A stretch of 64,000 nucleotides of DNA from Periconia sp. R9002 (Eukaryota > Ascomycota > Dothideomycetes > Pleosporales > Periconiaceae). Location of the stretch: NCBI GenBank assembly GCA_023627715.1, contig JAMAHW010000102.1, forward strand, positions 62,001 through 126,000, written 5' to 3'. The notes below the pieces were generated by a model. The model saw only the letters and a list, made by a program, of their open reading frames with translations, made no database searches and was not told where the DNA came from. Shown here one piece after another: positions 47,893-63,309 of the stretch. The position numbers and the translations under genes were made by a program. Each line of letters opens with the position of its first letter. The first letter of the stretch is position 1.

Positions 47893-49435
47893 ATGCCTTC
47901 CAACGCTGTTGCAAACCCGCCTGCGGCTGCACCTGGCGAGTCCAAGAGTGCCCGCAAGAAGAAGGCCAAAGGCGAAGCTGCGACCGCAGTGCCCGCCCTC
48001 GCCGAGAAGACTACTTCCGAGATTGGTACTAATGGCTCCGAAGTTGCAGGAAAGGCTGGTAGTCCAGACGAAAATTCGTATATCAGGGAGCTCCAGAAGT
48101 ACGTAACTCTCCAAGTTGTCGTCTCAGAACACTCGGTACTTTTATGGAAGCTAACACCCCACACAGAAATGTCCGCAATGTCACCAAGAAGCTGGTAAGC
48201 CTTCTCGCTTTCCATCGTAGCGCTCAGAACAATGCTGATTTCTTTTATAGAACGCCATGGCAAAGGTCAACGAAATCGTTGCAGCCAACCCTAATGATTC
48301 TATTGACGACCTCGTCTCCTCGCGCAAAATCAACGCCGACCAGAAGGCTCAGCTTCTGAAGAAACCTGCCCTTCAAGCCCAACTTGCCCAACTCGAGGAG
48401 CAGCTCGCCCATTACAAGAAATTCGAGCAGGAATACCAGACCAAGCTCGCTCAAGAGAAGGAACTCTTGCAGAAGGGACATTCGGAAGAGCTGGAGAAAC
48501 TCAAGGATACACTCAAGGCGGAGGCTCTGCTAGAGCAAAAGAAGGCTTTCAGGGAGAAGATCCTCATATTGTCTCGCTTCCTCAGGGCAGCTGCGGCTAG
48601 GCGCCAGCTTGAGGAGGACGATTCTGACCTCAGCAAGGCTTTCGAGGGTGCTCTGCTGCTGGTGTATGGCGGTGACGCTAGCGCGGTTGGAGCTACCGAG
48701 AAGTTGATCGAGGGAAGCTCCGACAATGTCCCTTCGACAGAGGGCATTGTTCTGGATGTTACTTGTATGTTGAAGTGGAACTAAACAATATGAATGAGGA
48801 CTGACATATGCGCAGATGCACAAATCAAGCAAGCCGCTCTTGAAGAAGCTCCTTTTGCTGCAGAAGAAGCTTGGGTAGATGATGTTGCCCAGTCGCAGCC
48901 TTCTGACCCTGAGGCCGTTTCCACTGACCCCACCATCGCAAATGCGGGCCTCACCGAGCTCAACGACTCTGTTCCAGTCAACGGGAGTGACAGCCCAGCA
49001 GATGTATCCGGTGCCCCTGCAGTGTCCAACGTCGATGAAGGTGCATCCAACGCCGCAGGAGGCGATTGGGAGAAAACGCAGTCTGGGTCCGATGATCCTC
49101 TCACGGAATCTTACGAGATTGTTCCCCGAGATCCTGCTGAAACTGAGACTTCTGCTGCCCCTGCACCTGTCAATGAGGTTCGCAGCTGGGCTGATGATCC
49201 TGTGGAGACAAACGCAGCGCCTGCGAATGGCAACGATGGTTTCCAAGAAGTTCACAACAACCGAGGAGGTCGTGGTAGAAACCAATACCAAGGTGAGGGT
49301 CGTGGAGGATACCGGGGTCGCGGAGGCCCTCGAGGAGGTGGCCGTGGCGGTCGTGGGCGTGGACGTGGTGATGGATTCCGTGGCGGTCGAGGAGGTGGAT
49401 TTCGCGGAGGCCCCCGCGGCGGGGATGGGCAGTAG
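47893..49435 (+). CDS. YAG7: Yag7-like RNA-associated protein with RGG tail
   Basis: Exons are 47893-48098, 48167-48194, 48251-48764 and 48816-49435, giving 455 residues. Introns are 68, 56 and 51 nt and all restore phase. One exon is only 28 nt and encodes NVRNVTKKL, joined as YIRELQK-NVRNVTKKL-NAMAKVNEIV. The N-terminus is Lys/Ala-rich (SARKKKAKGE). The Yag7 dimerisation-type region spans about 60-250, with a Glu/Lys coiled coil (LEEQLAHYKKFEQEYQTKLA) and LILSRFLRAAAARRQ. An acidic linker leads to a strongly RGG/RG-repeated tail (about 400-455), a typical RNA-binding and methylation target. Yeast Yag7 associates with ribosomes and mRNPs near translation-surveillance factors. Molecular role is not firmly known. 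Confidence 0.88.
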
Positions 49436-49815
49436 ACTTGCATCTTCACCGCTTCTGGATATTCGGAGCAAAATGGGACGGAGCTAGTTAACTAGCCGGG
49501 ATTGGGGTTCATTACTTTCGCTGTTCTTTACAGCCTTGTTCTGAGCATTTGCACGGATCTCAAATGGGTCATGAGGTATACAAAAGTGCATGTGGGTTTG
49601 TACAATCTGATCGTTTCTGCATAGCATCGGTGCTCTGGGTTCTCGGATATAGGCCATCTGTACTATAGTGGCTACTGGAATACGAGTGCTCAACCGTATG
49701 AGCTTGTATCATCATTCACCTCTTTTGAGATAATGGCGTGACTTCCGCCTCCTGTAACACAAGGGCTGTACGATTGTAGGCAACGGCCATTAGCGTGGAG
49801 CACGAGTAACGGGTT
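49436..49815. other. 3' flank of YAG7
   Basis: Likely 3' UTR followed by intergenic DNA. No supported frame. Confidence 0.45.
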
Positions 49816-50061
49816 TTAATCAAGCGGGTCATCATCGTGATGACGAGGCGTGGCGGTGGGGGTGAAGCTAGGGCCAATAAGTTCTCCAGTTTGGATGATC
49901 CGGAGGAAAACCTGGTCAGGGGTAGACTGCGGGCTGAGATAACCGAATGTGTGGAGGCGGGAAGATCGGGAGCCAACGTGGCCACGGCCTAGTGACGAGG
50001 CCGCCGCATCTGCCTGCATATCGAAGTTTCGCCGGCTCGGGCTTGTTTTGTCGTCTGCCAT
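49816..50061 (-). CDS. Possible small protein, 81 aa
   Basis: An ATG-initiated frame, MADDKTSPSRRNFDMQADAA through PRHHDDDPLD. It is polar, with an Arg/Gly-rich middle (GRGHVGSRSSRLHTFG) and an acidic end. Composition looks more protein-like than neighbouring frames, but no family is recognised, no introns help, and its antisense frames are also open. It could be the last exon of a gene starting to the right. Treat as tentative. Confidence 0.33.
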   Translation of the reverse strand: MADDKTSPSRRNFDMQADAAASSLGRGHVGSRSSRLHTFGYLSPQSTPDQVFLRIIQTGELIGPSFTPTATPRHHDDDPLD

Positions 50062-51559
50062 CGGTCCAGTGTTGCTTTGCTTCTACTGTAGGTTCAGGTG
50101 CAACTGGTGTCAGTCGAATCGGGATTTGGCAAATGGGTGCTCTGGGAGAGGAATACATGCATCTCAGTCTATTTTCTAGATGAGGCAGCAGTAGCTTATG
50201 CTTGAATGGTGCCTATGGCACTGGAACATTTCCAGTATTCTGAATGATCACCATAGTCATGGTTGCTCGACGGGGGTTCTGCTCGGCACTGCACGGAGAT
50301 TTTGTATTTCACCGCCTTTTCATATTAGATCCAACATCATAAGGCTTCTTTGGTACTCCACGAGCGAGGTTTTCAGTAGTTTCCTAATGTTTATGTGATA
50401 AGGGTAGGGCACTGTAATGATCGCAGACCGGACAGCGCTGCACTGTGAGGTTCGGCTCAAACACTGAAAAACTATAACAACATAGCTGGGACGACTGCAT
50501 TCTCGAAAGGCGTAGCGTAAACTAGCGCATGCAAGATCTGCTACGAAATGCAAGGCGACAAATGGTTGCAGGGAAAGAGTTGGGGGAGCATCGTGTCACT
50601 CTTTGCGTTCCGTTTCCTGCTCCGCAAGAGAAGAGTCCATACAAGTTTATTTTCAGCAGAGCAGAATAGTCGGCATCCGGCGAATATCACTACGACTGCA
50701 GCTATTACAGAGGGGTGGCACGCCAGGAGGTCGTAGATCGGGTAGCTAGTGTACTAGGCGTTATTCACAAAACAGATAACTATTCTAGACATACCATGTA
50801 GGTCGTAGAGCTTCTGATTCGTAGAACCTATTAGTCCTCCCGATATGTGACTTCCCGGCGTGTCACCCCTCTGTAGTATAAGGCAGCTGATGAGTATATA
50901 TTATTAGGTGGTGGGCAAAAACGATGAGGTTTGGTGAGCTGGTGAGCCGCAGCCACGATCTGATAAGGGTAATAATAGGTAATATGGAGATCAGACCTAT
51001 TTTACGTTCGGCCTTATGACGTGCATGACGTGGAGTCAAAACAGTTCGTACCACCGAGAGTTTTGTGCACTTGGACAGGAATTGCTTCGTAGGCAATGAT
51101 AATGAAAGTGATTGACTAACAATGATAGGGTCTAACGAGCCATCTTCAACAAATCTACCAGCCGGATAGGAATCCATAAGAGAGAGACGGGACGAAACGA
51201 TGAACTGATGCTCAGGTGAGAGGTGACAGGGTTTAGTCGACCCAGCGTTAGTGCGTTCTTGGCAAAACTGCGCACCTCCCGCCTTTGACGCCTCTCCTGG
51301 CCATCCCCATGGTCACTCACCCATCGCCTCCACACGACGAGTCTCCCATCCTCTAGTGCACGATTACCTCCTACCGATTAAATGCGCTGCTCTTAGGGAG
51401 CCGTGGTGCTGCCGTTTCCACCCGTCTTAACGTTGCGTGGCGAAGTTGGCGAGCGCCGCCCTCGGGGCCCCATCACCAACCACTTCCGCCAGTCTTGAGG
51501 CGCCTTCAACACGATTGTTTCTGGACGACCGCGCCGCCCGTCTGTCCCCAGAACCCATA
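50062..51559. other. Intergenic upstream of KDM4
   Basis: No supported gene. The last 300 nt are the probable promoter and leader of the demethylase gene. Confidence 0.45.
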
Positions 51560-55812
<4,253 letters not shown>

Positions 55813-56283
55813 TTGTTGAGCCGCACGCCGTCAGACGTGGCCTCGTTATTGGGTGGCACACAAATATTAAGGGAGTTCGGTGTATGATAGTAATGCATTT
55901 TCAGATGTGCCCAACGAGTAGATTCATTTCTGCATTATTTGGAATGGATAGTGTGCGCGAGAATCGTGAGCTTGGGTTGGGTGTATACCACATTACAGGA
56001 TACGGTATACCCAGGTTTAGTTGCATGATCCCACAGATCAAGGGCGTCTACTATTCTATTGTACCATGAGCGATACACGATTTTACCGAAAGAAATATAC
56101 TTAGATTATATTCCCCTTTGGCGCTTGCTGTTTATTTGATCGGTGCAGAACCAAATGATGTTAATCATGGTCTCTTCCTCGCATCCAGCAATAGATACTC
56201 GAAATCCGAGGACAGTGACGCTTAACCTGACGATGCGTAAATTTCAGTGACAATAATCTCAACAAACTTCATAGACAATACCA
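55813..56283. other. Convergent intergenic region
   Basis: 3' flanks of the KDM4 gene (+) and the DUF3669 gene (-). Nothing else seen. Confidence 0.5.
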
Positions 56284-57309
56284 TCAAGATCGACTCCGCT
56301 TTCTCCTTTGTGCCTCCTCCTCAATCCTCCGCATCAGTTTACTCGCAAGCCATAGCCGTTCCTCAGCGCCAGCACCCTTTGTACTCGTCAAAATGCCCCG
56401 ACTAGTCGCCAGAAACCTCTCCTTGAACACTCTCCACAGCTCCTCATCAGCCTCCACGTCTGTCCTGGGTCTCGGATAAAAAGGATCGTTTTTGAAAAAC
56501 GCCTCGCAGGCCTGCTCGATACCCGCCTCATCCATAGACAGGGGCTTGCAGAGGTCAAAGTCAAGAATCCACATGCAATGCTCACCCAGGTATTCGGATT
56601 CGAACGGTTTGACCGCCGCGGGTGAAAGCGACGGATTGACGTGCCTCGGAGGTGCGAGGACAAACTCCACATCGTTTGCATCGATCTGAGCGCCCCAGTG
56701 CGTGAACGCCAGCGCGTCTGCCATTGTCTCTGCGTAGGCGGTGACGTCGAGCCCCAGTTCCTCCATTTGGTTAACGTGGAGCGGAACGTTTCGAAGACTG
56801 AAGCGGTGGAGTCGCGAGTTACTCGCACCCTCCTGTTGATGACGTCGTCTTCGACCAAGATATGGTCGTATCAGACAAAACTCATCGTCTGGGTTGCTCT
56901 TCACGAACTTGGAGACCTCGTTGCTGCCCCCACCACAGTAGAGGTCGACGATTTTATCGCTGATGGGTCGCGGGACTGCTGGGATGCGCTCCGTGATGAG
57001 TGCTTTGCAGGCAGTGTAGTTCGTGGGGAATCGATGTAGTCGCCGCTCCCACCACATTGTGTCCGTAGGCTCGATCAGATCGTAGCATTCCGGTATTGAA
57101 AGAGACGATGGGGGGAGATGTTGGGGGGCATTCCGAAGAAGGCGTTGGTGCATTTCTTGGTCGTTTGTGATGGATCTTCCCCGGCTACAATCTTCGCGCT
57201 TTATGGCCTGCCATACCTCGGGGTCAGTCTCGCTGTTTGAAGAAGTCGTCCAGACGCTGCCGCAGGAGCCCTGGCCGATGCGACGGTAAGGGTGTGCATA
57301 TTGTGACAT
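56284..57309 (-). CDS. DUF3669 protein, kinase-fold-like
   Basis: 341 residues from the ATG at 57309 (MSQYAHPYRRIGQGSCGSVW). The frame stays open to an ATG at 57564, adding 85 hydrophobic/Ser-rich residues that look like leader sequence. Family features are the Gly-rich loop GQGSCGSVW (12-20), the AIKRED lysine (37), a two-Trp MWWERRLHR block, HWGAQIDANDVEFVLAPPR in place of a kinase HRD loop, and WILDFDLCKPL in place of DFG. A basic C-terminus (RIEEEAQRRKRSRS) follows. Such proteins are numerous in Pezizomycotina, are annotated as DUF3669, and look like degenerate protein kinases. Catalysis is doubtful because the HRD Asp context is altered, although an Asp-x-x-Asp and a DFD remain. Role unknown. 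Confidence 0.85.
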   Translation of the reverse strand: MSQYAHPYRRIGQGSCGSVWTTSSNSETDPEVWQAIKREDCSRGRSITNDQEMHQRLLRNAPQHLPPSSLSIPECYDLIEPTDTMWWERRLHRFPTNYTACKALITERIPAVPRPISDKIVDLYCGGGSNEVSKFVKSNPDDEFCLIRPYLGRRRRHQQEGASNSRLHRFSLRNVPLHVNQMEELGLDVTAYAETMADALAFTHWGAQIDANDVEFVLAPPRHVNPSLSPAAVKPFESEYLGEHCMWILDFDLCKPLSMDEAGIEQACEAFFKNDPFYPRPRTDVEADEELWRVFKERFLATSRGILTSTKGAGAEERLWLASKLMRRIEEEAQRRKRSRS

Positions 57310-58942
57310 GTTCAATGGGGGTCGTGAGCTCTGTGTGCACTGTGTGATGGTGATAGTTGATTTGTGTGATGAGTAGGGCGTGGGGGGTTCTAGATATATA
57401 CATTGCGAGCTTGGTACACACCAAAGGTACACAGAGTATTCCTGGGGCTGGTTGGGTCCAATCAACGAATTAAAAATCGCAGGAAATATCAGAAGAAAAC
57501 GGACACGCTCGGATATCAATGTCGTCACGTACCACAGATCTGAGTAGGCAGGTACCAATGCCATGGGGCTTTTAGATACTCAGCGAAGATTGAATGGTGA
57601 CTTGGTAATATTCATTCTACAGACTTCGCGATTATCTTTTCGTATCGGCACCCTTAACTCGATGCTAAAGAACATTGAAGGTTGGTTTAGTCTGTCATGT
57701 GTCCCCAAGTAGTGAGTCATTACCTTCCTTTCCATGGTTTCAGCGCAAATATGACTCCGGGCCTCTCTGGATTCCTATAGCAATCAAGAAACAGAAAAAA
57801 GAGAGATATTGATCCCAGTAAGTGCCAAACGAATGATTTATTGCAGCTTCTAAAATTTGACGTTGAGTGTAGAGATAGACGACATTTTCTCCCTAGCACC
57901 AAAAATCTCAAGCCGTGGCGTAAATCCAGTTGTGTTTGTCATCCGCAAATATGTGTCGCAACCTCGAGAGAGGCGACCTGCCGTAAGAAAATAGGTATCG
58001 ATGGTATTGTGTATTGCCCTGTTAGACTGGAGGCGGACGTGTGGATTATGGTGAGCTATTGGAAACATGAAACAGAGATATGACGTGGTATTCCCTAATG
58101 TGTATTACTCCAGCGCCATTGTGTACATCGATATTATTCTTGTGTATAGACCGATGATAATTTAATTAACTCTCAATGATATCATTCTTTTTACTATTTC
58201 TTTCCGCACATCCACAATTATTAAGGTAGAATCTTTCATACCTGGTATAGACGCTTGAAAATACTAACATTTTCTTCGGAAATATGAACTCGAATCATTT
58301 GTGTGATATGCTACCAATTATCTTTATATTCAACAGTTTGGTTGCTAGATTAGGATATAATGCATGCAGGGGTTAGGTGCTGTCACACAGCAATGCCACA
58401 TTGCAAGTCCCGTTCAGTCGAACACGACCATCCCCAAGTTTTACGCCTGGAGATGAGAGACAGCAACATACTGTATCACTCTGCCGCTTGATCCTACCTT
58501 GTGAACTGAGGCACATAGGTAACGAGGCACAATGATGTGTTGCAAAGCTATCTTCAATTGACCACATGCCCGATACGCTTTATCACACATCAATCGTTCA
58601 ATCAAATCGATCAGTTCGAGTCGTATCACATTCCTGTCATGCCTAAGCTGGTACAGTTCACCCAAATTCTGTTGCATCGGCGACCGCCATTGTTGGGCGA
58701 AGCACTGGATACTTATTCCAAATGTAAATAACCGGATGTGTATGTGACGCGAAGAAGAACGGCGGTTCAATATAAAAAAGAGTGTCTTTCCATTGATCAA
58801 TGTGAGTACAAAGATTCGGACACTTTCCAAATCCTACCTGAGCATCGCAAAATCGTCCTTGACCATCATTTGATCGAATTCTTTCCTATGCAAGTAGTTT
58901 AGAACCCCGATTGATGGAAGTATACACTGATATCTACGAAGG
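57310..58942. other. Intergenic, AT-rich in part
   Basis: 57310-57560 is the leader of the DUF3669 gene. 58090-58370 is AT-rich without recognised repeats. A 129-codon minus frame at 58441-58830 starts only at TTG and has no recognised domain. Part of it (QQNLGELYQLRHDRNVIRLE) reads protein-like, but support is too thin to annotate. Confidence 0.4.
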
Positions 58943-59410
58943 ATGACTACATACACGCTCTCACTTGTTGTGTACGGGGAAGGCGAAGGCGAAGACCCTG
59001 ATGACTGTTCCCATTGGTCGCTCATGTTCCATCATGATGGAGCAGCGATAGGCAATATGTTGCACGTGATACTTGTAGATCGTGGCCGCCTATGGTATCA
59101 AATTGACCGACGCGATGGCGTGCATATTTTCAGTTCAAGTTCTGAGGGACGTTCTCCGGTTGCAACTATGTCCGCCAGTCAATATTCGCAAGCCTGCTCT
59201 ATTATAAGCAAAGAGCCACCACCACGAGATGGTAGAGAGCGCTGTCAAGATTGGACGGTGAACTGTATTATTGCTCTTGAAGCCGAGGAGTTGGTTCCTC
59301 CTGGGACTTCTCAATGGGTCAGCGGACTCGTGGGAAAATCAGCGAAGACAGTAGCACAAATCTTGGGGGATAGATGGGTTGCTAATCAACGAAACACTAT
59401 ATTGAATTAG
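58943..59410 (+). CDS. Small fungal protein with HW and CQDW motifs, 155 aa
   Basis: A single exon from an ATG. The order is TYTLSLVVYGEGEGEDPDD, then His24-Trp25 (SHWSLMF), a G..LHVILVD strand with His41, and after a polar linker Cys101-Gln-Asp-Trp104 (RCQDWTVNCIIALEAEELVPP). The end is a Gly/Lys-rich helix. Compact fungal proteins of this layout, often listed as DUF proteins, share the CQDW block followed by an ALE helix. The His-before-Cys order resembles permuted NlpC/P60-LRAT folds, so a papain-like thiol enzyme or acyltransferase fold is conceivable. That is inference, not a family match. No signal peptide or membrane helix. Confidence 0.62.
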   Translation: MTTYTLSLVVYGEGEGEDPDDCSHWSLMFHHDGAAIGNMLHVILVDRGRLWYQIDRRDGVHIFSSSSEGRSPVATMSASQYSQACSIISKEPPPRDGRERCQDWTVNCIIALEAEELVPPGTSQWVSGLVGKSAKTVAQILGDRWVANQRNTILN

Positions 59411-59912
59411 TATAACGTTAACCTAGCTATGATATAAAGTTAGGAAAGGTATGCTTTCGAGGTTCCATAGCATATATCTCAATAGTCGCATTGAAGTTGA
59501 GAGATACAAGAGTGGCGGTTACAGTGAGAACAGGCGGAGGCACCCATCTCCGTGAAACCCTGTGGCGTTCGCGAAGGCTGCAGTGTGCGCTCTACAATTC
59601 CCTTTTGCTTTTCAGTTTGATGTTGGGTTACACGCTGCACGCTTAGCAACATAGCGGTCGGCGATGAAGTGTGTTATGTTCAAGGCGGTCCAAGGAAGGC
59701 GAGCAATAGTTGAGCGGCAATATGCATCAAAACATTGATGCCCATGTCTTCCATATGTAGGGAGCAACTACATTCCGTACATATGCCAAAAAGAAGGCGC
59801 GAGATTTAGGGAATGAAAAGTGCCACGCGGCATCCATCCTACCCATCCCCCCAAACGCCCACCAATTCCACCACCCAGACACAGCAGCATCACGAGCAAA
59901 AAAAGATTCATT
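59411..59912. other. Intergenic
   Basis: No gene seen. The Pol III terminator of the tRNA gene lies at its right end. Confidence 0.5.
59898..59904 (-). terminator. Pol III terminator, T7
   Basis: Seven T residues on the minus strand, 8 nt after the tRNA 3' end. Confidence 0.85.
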
Positions 59913-60010
59913 TTCCGACACCGGGAATCGAACCCGGGCCTTGCCGGCACTTTGTGAGTGTTTTGACTCTCAATGAGAGCGGCAAATCCTAGCCACTAGA
60001 CCATATCGGA
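59913..60010 (-). tRNA. trnE-CUC: tRNA-Glu (CUC), with intron
   Basis: 98 nt, or 72 nt after removal of a 26-nt intron (59948-59973). The acceptor stem TCCGATA pairs with TGTCGGA, plus discriminator A. The D arm contains GGTCTAGTGGCTAGG (A box). The anticodon stem TGCCG/CGGCA carries loop CTCTCAC with anticodon CTC at 59977-59975. The T arm is CGGGTTCGATTCCCG (B box). The intron sits after position 37, as in all eukaryotic tRNA introns, and contains GAG complementary to the anticodon, giving the usual pre-tRNA pairing. Confidence 0.96.
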
Positions 60011-60774
60011 GCTTGTTGCTCTGAATTGATGAACATTAAATCCTCAAAATAGTTTATATAGTCAATATTAAAAGCAAGCATCAAAGATAAACAGATATTC
60101 CGTGCCCCACACCTCTCCCAGAGTCATGCAAGTGGGAAAATGTCGGTGACGCACTGCGCTGAACCGAACCCCACTTTCCACATTTCGGTAAAAATTTTTG
60201 GACTACTAAGACTTCAACGGCGGTCACGAACGAGTCTGGTTTGGGACTAGCGTTTATGTATGTAGCATAATCACGAGCATCAGGGAAGGGGAGTATGATT
60301 AGGTAGGAGATGTACCTACGGTATGATGATTATCGGATGAGGATACTCAGTAAGCGGTTTCTTCTCATTGTGTAGCATTCATCATGGATATTAAGTAGCC
60401 CTCTTCGAATGCCATGGCAGAAAATGAGGGAATTGCAGAAAAGGAATATTATATAAACGCGAGCTACTCCACAGTCACATAAGAAAAAATCATCATAAAA
60501 AACGAGGGGGTTCAAGGATCAATCCTATGTGATGGGCTGGCTGGGTCAGTTAGCAGAGTAGCAATCCAAATGTTGCCGCACAAGTGGTGTAAATATATTA
60601 TCCTATGTTTAGTTGAATGCTCCACTGCTTCTATGCAAAGAATAGCGAAACGGTTCAAAAATAGTAAAGCCTATATTACTCATGTAGATGTATGCTTGTC
60701 TCTATTATATCCGATAAATATACTGGTCAAACATTCGCACATTCCTACTTCATCTGACCAGACATCATCCCAGT
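60011..60774. other. Intergenic
   Basis: tRNA upstream flank and 3' flank of CLPTM1. Short frames only. Confidence 0.5.
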
Positions 60775-62845
60775 CTACTTCCGTTTCCTACCTTCACCCT
60801 TCTTCTGGCTTCCTGATGCTTTCGCAACAGGAGCCGCGTCCTTTGCCGTTACCTTTTCCGCCAATTTCGCCTTGTCTTCTTCCGGGGCTGCGGTCAGAGG
60901 TTTCGCAGCCTTCTTCTCTTCTTCCTCCTCGTCGTCACCGCCTTGCCCAAACTCGTTGACGCGAGTGTAATCGACCTTGTACACCCAAGTCTGGTAGAGG
61001 TAGACGAAAAAGATAACGTCATCTCGGAGGGTGGCTAGACGATGTAGTGTGGGCATCTTGATGGTGAAAGCAAACAGATCGTCGATGAAGGTATTGAGGA
61101 ATTTGTATGTCATGGCACGACCGGGCATGTGGGCAACGGATTTCAAGCGGTAGTTGATGTAGAGCGAAGGAACCATCATGAGAAAGCCATAAGCATACAC
61201 AGAGCCGACAAGTGTTGTGATGATAAAAGAGTACCACGACTTGTGTGTATCGTACATAAGAGAGTAGACGGCGTAAGCAGCAAGAAGTGGGACGGCAATC
61301 CAATACATGTATTTGAAAGCAATGGCGTCATACTCTTGGGTCTTTTTCTCCGTTTCGTTGAGCACGTGCTTATCTTCGAAAACGATACTGTATGGTAGCA
61401 AGGAACCTGGTGCAGTGGGGCGGATCCGGACATTGACCGATTTCGTGATCTTCCAGGCTTCGATGGCTATGCCTGTAGCTTGGCCGAACATGATCATCCA
61501 GGATGTGTTTTCGTTGTTGTCCAAAAGGTAGAGAAAAATGACGGTTTGCATGAAGACGTTGGCGAGAATAGTGCGAACAGATGTGCCAACATTGTCCTTC
61601 TTTTTGCGCCAATGTTGAACGTCGTTTTTGAAAGCAAGCATTTCAAAGATCATGTGGAATACAGACACAATGGCGGTGACAGCGAGCAGGTAGGAGTTGC
61701 TATCGATAAGGATCTCCTTGAACATTTCCATCTCTGAGCCGTCGCCACCTGCAATGTTTTTCTGCCCTTGTGCAGCGGCGGCTTGGTTGGAACGAATGTT
61801 AGCCTCCATTGAAGCGTAAAGATTGAACTTCCAATTGGCGAGCGAGTTGAGATCTACGTGGAGAGGGAGCGTCTTGACAGTGTCATTCAACTCTATCATA
61901 TTCTTCTTGAGCTGCCAAAAGGTATTGGCAAACAGTACCGGATAATACCATCCATGTTGGCCAGTCGCATCTCTTGCACCGGTCTGATCCAACTGGAAAA
62001 ACTCCCTCACGCCGGGATGCATCGAAGGATAGTTTACCACGCCGGTATCGGGGACGAATGAAAGGGAAAAGTTAGAGTGGTAGTACGATGCGATGATTTT
62101 GGGCTGATTCTTCTCTTCTTCACTCTCCACTGTATCTGGAAGATCGGAAAGCAGATTGCGCGTCTTCATAGTCTTCTTCTTGGGTTGATAAGAGCTCAAT
62201 GGTCTGATAAAGTGGTACGCTTTAGTGGGGTCATAGTTGGGCGAGGTAGGATCGATCACGGCACCGCTTTGGGAAACATAGAAGTGCCCGAACAAGGTAG
62301 CATTCTGCTGGACCTCCTTTGGAACGGGAAACTCGACACTTATGTGTCGGTTTTCACTGTAATTGCCAAACTTGAACTTCTTCTCATCAATCACAAGTGT
62401 ATCCTTGGGCATTTTCGAGAGAGCTGGCATGGCCAACGAGGGCGAAATGTACATGGCGAGGTCCAGATCAGTGCCCACAGGCCACATGGGTGCGATACTG
62501 GATGGAATGGGACTCCATACGGCGCCTTCGTTCAATTGATTGGGGCGGTTGTCGAAGGTGGGTATAGACACTTTGGCATTGGGGACGGCAGCGGACCCGG
62601 TTGCAACGTCGGCACTCTGTTGCTGGGGCTGAGGGAAGAAGTTCTTCATGCCATACTGGATGAGGAAGAACATGCCCACGCTCTGGGCTACAGTCCGCAG
62701 CAGCTACATGGCTCTCGGTCAGCATTCCACACTGATGGTATTGCGGGGAGAAACGTGGTCGTTCGCAAGAGCACCACGTCCGCAGATGACTCACATTTCC
62801 AGCACCACCCTCCTCGGGCTGACCATTCTGTCGTGCCTCTGGCAT
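60775..62845 (-). CDS. CLPTM1: CLPTM1-family ER membrane protein
   Basis: Exons are 62845-62795 and 62703-60775, giving 659 residues. A 17-residue first exon (MPEARQNGQPEEGGAGN) and a 91-nt intron (GTGAGT ... TGTAG) join to LLRTVAQSVGMFFLIQYGMK, which forms the first membrane anchor. A large lumenal domain follows, with LDLAMYIS, SGAVIDPTSPNYDP and NTFWQLKKNMIELN. After it come helices around residues 350-380, 405-430, 490-510 and 520-545, with the family blocks MLAFKNDVQHWRKKK, DTHKSWYSF, PSLYINYRLKSVAHMPGRA, KFLNTFIDDLFAFTIKMPT and DVIFFVYLYQ. The C-terminus is acidic and then Lys/Ala-rich, ending KGEGRKRK. Members (CLPTM1, CLPTM1L) sit in the ER and Golgi. CLPTM1L has been linked to glucosaminylphosphatidylinositol scrambling and CLPTM1 to receptor trafficking. 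The fungal role is not settled. Confidence 0.95.
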
Positions 62846-63309
62846 CTCTGGTGTTTTAGCGATTGGATGCGCCTGTGAAAATGGGGGGCAGAGTGCAGAG
62901 TGATGGTGTTGGAGCGAGGTAACTTGGGACGAAATGTTCGGCTGCCCGGCCAAGCCTAGAGACGCGAGTGGTTGGGGTTTGGCGTGTGGCTGCTCGGTCG
63001 AGTCAGTGGTCCGTGTCGGGGGTGGGGTGCAGCGTGCATTTACGGCTTACTGCTCGTTGGATCAACGGTGCAGACTGCCAACGAAACCCTCATCGTTTGT
63101 ACCGTAGATCCAGTCATATCCAGATCATGTGCTAGGGTCTACATGACTCCATTCTGACGCTATGCCCAAAATTTTCATGCTCGCCAGGTGTTTGTACATT
63201 CCTACATGCAACGATGCATTTAGCTATCCATTGCCATTGATCCTTCACTCCACTAGCCCCCACTTCCACCACACTCAACTTATAACATCCTCCACAACCC
63301 TCACCCATC
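62846..63309. promoter_or_regulatory. Shared divergent promoter region, CLPTM1 / LOG
   Basis: 464 bp between two divergently oriented start codons, so it should hold both promoters. The LOG side is pyrimidine-rich just before its ATG. No specific site is claimed. Confidence 0.6.

Noticed and set aside
57310..57564. 85-residue N-terminal extension of the DUF3669 protein
   Set aside because: The ATG is real, but the extension is leader-like (Ser/Thr/Pro/Tyr) and precedes the usual family start.
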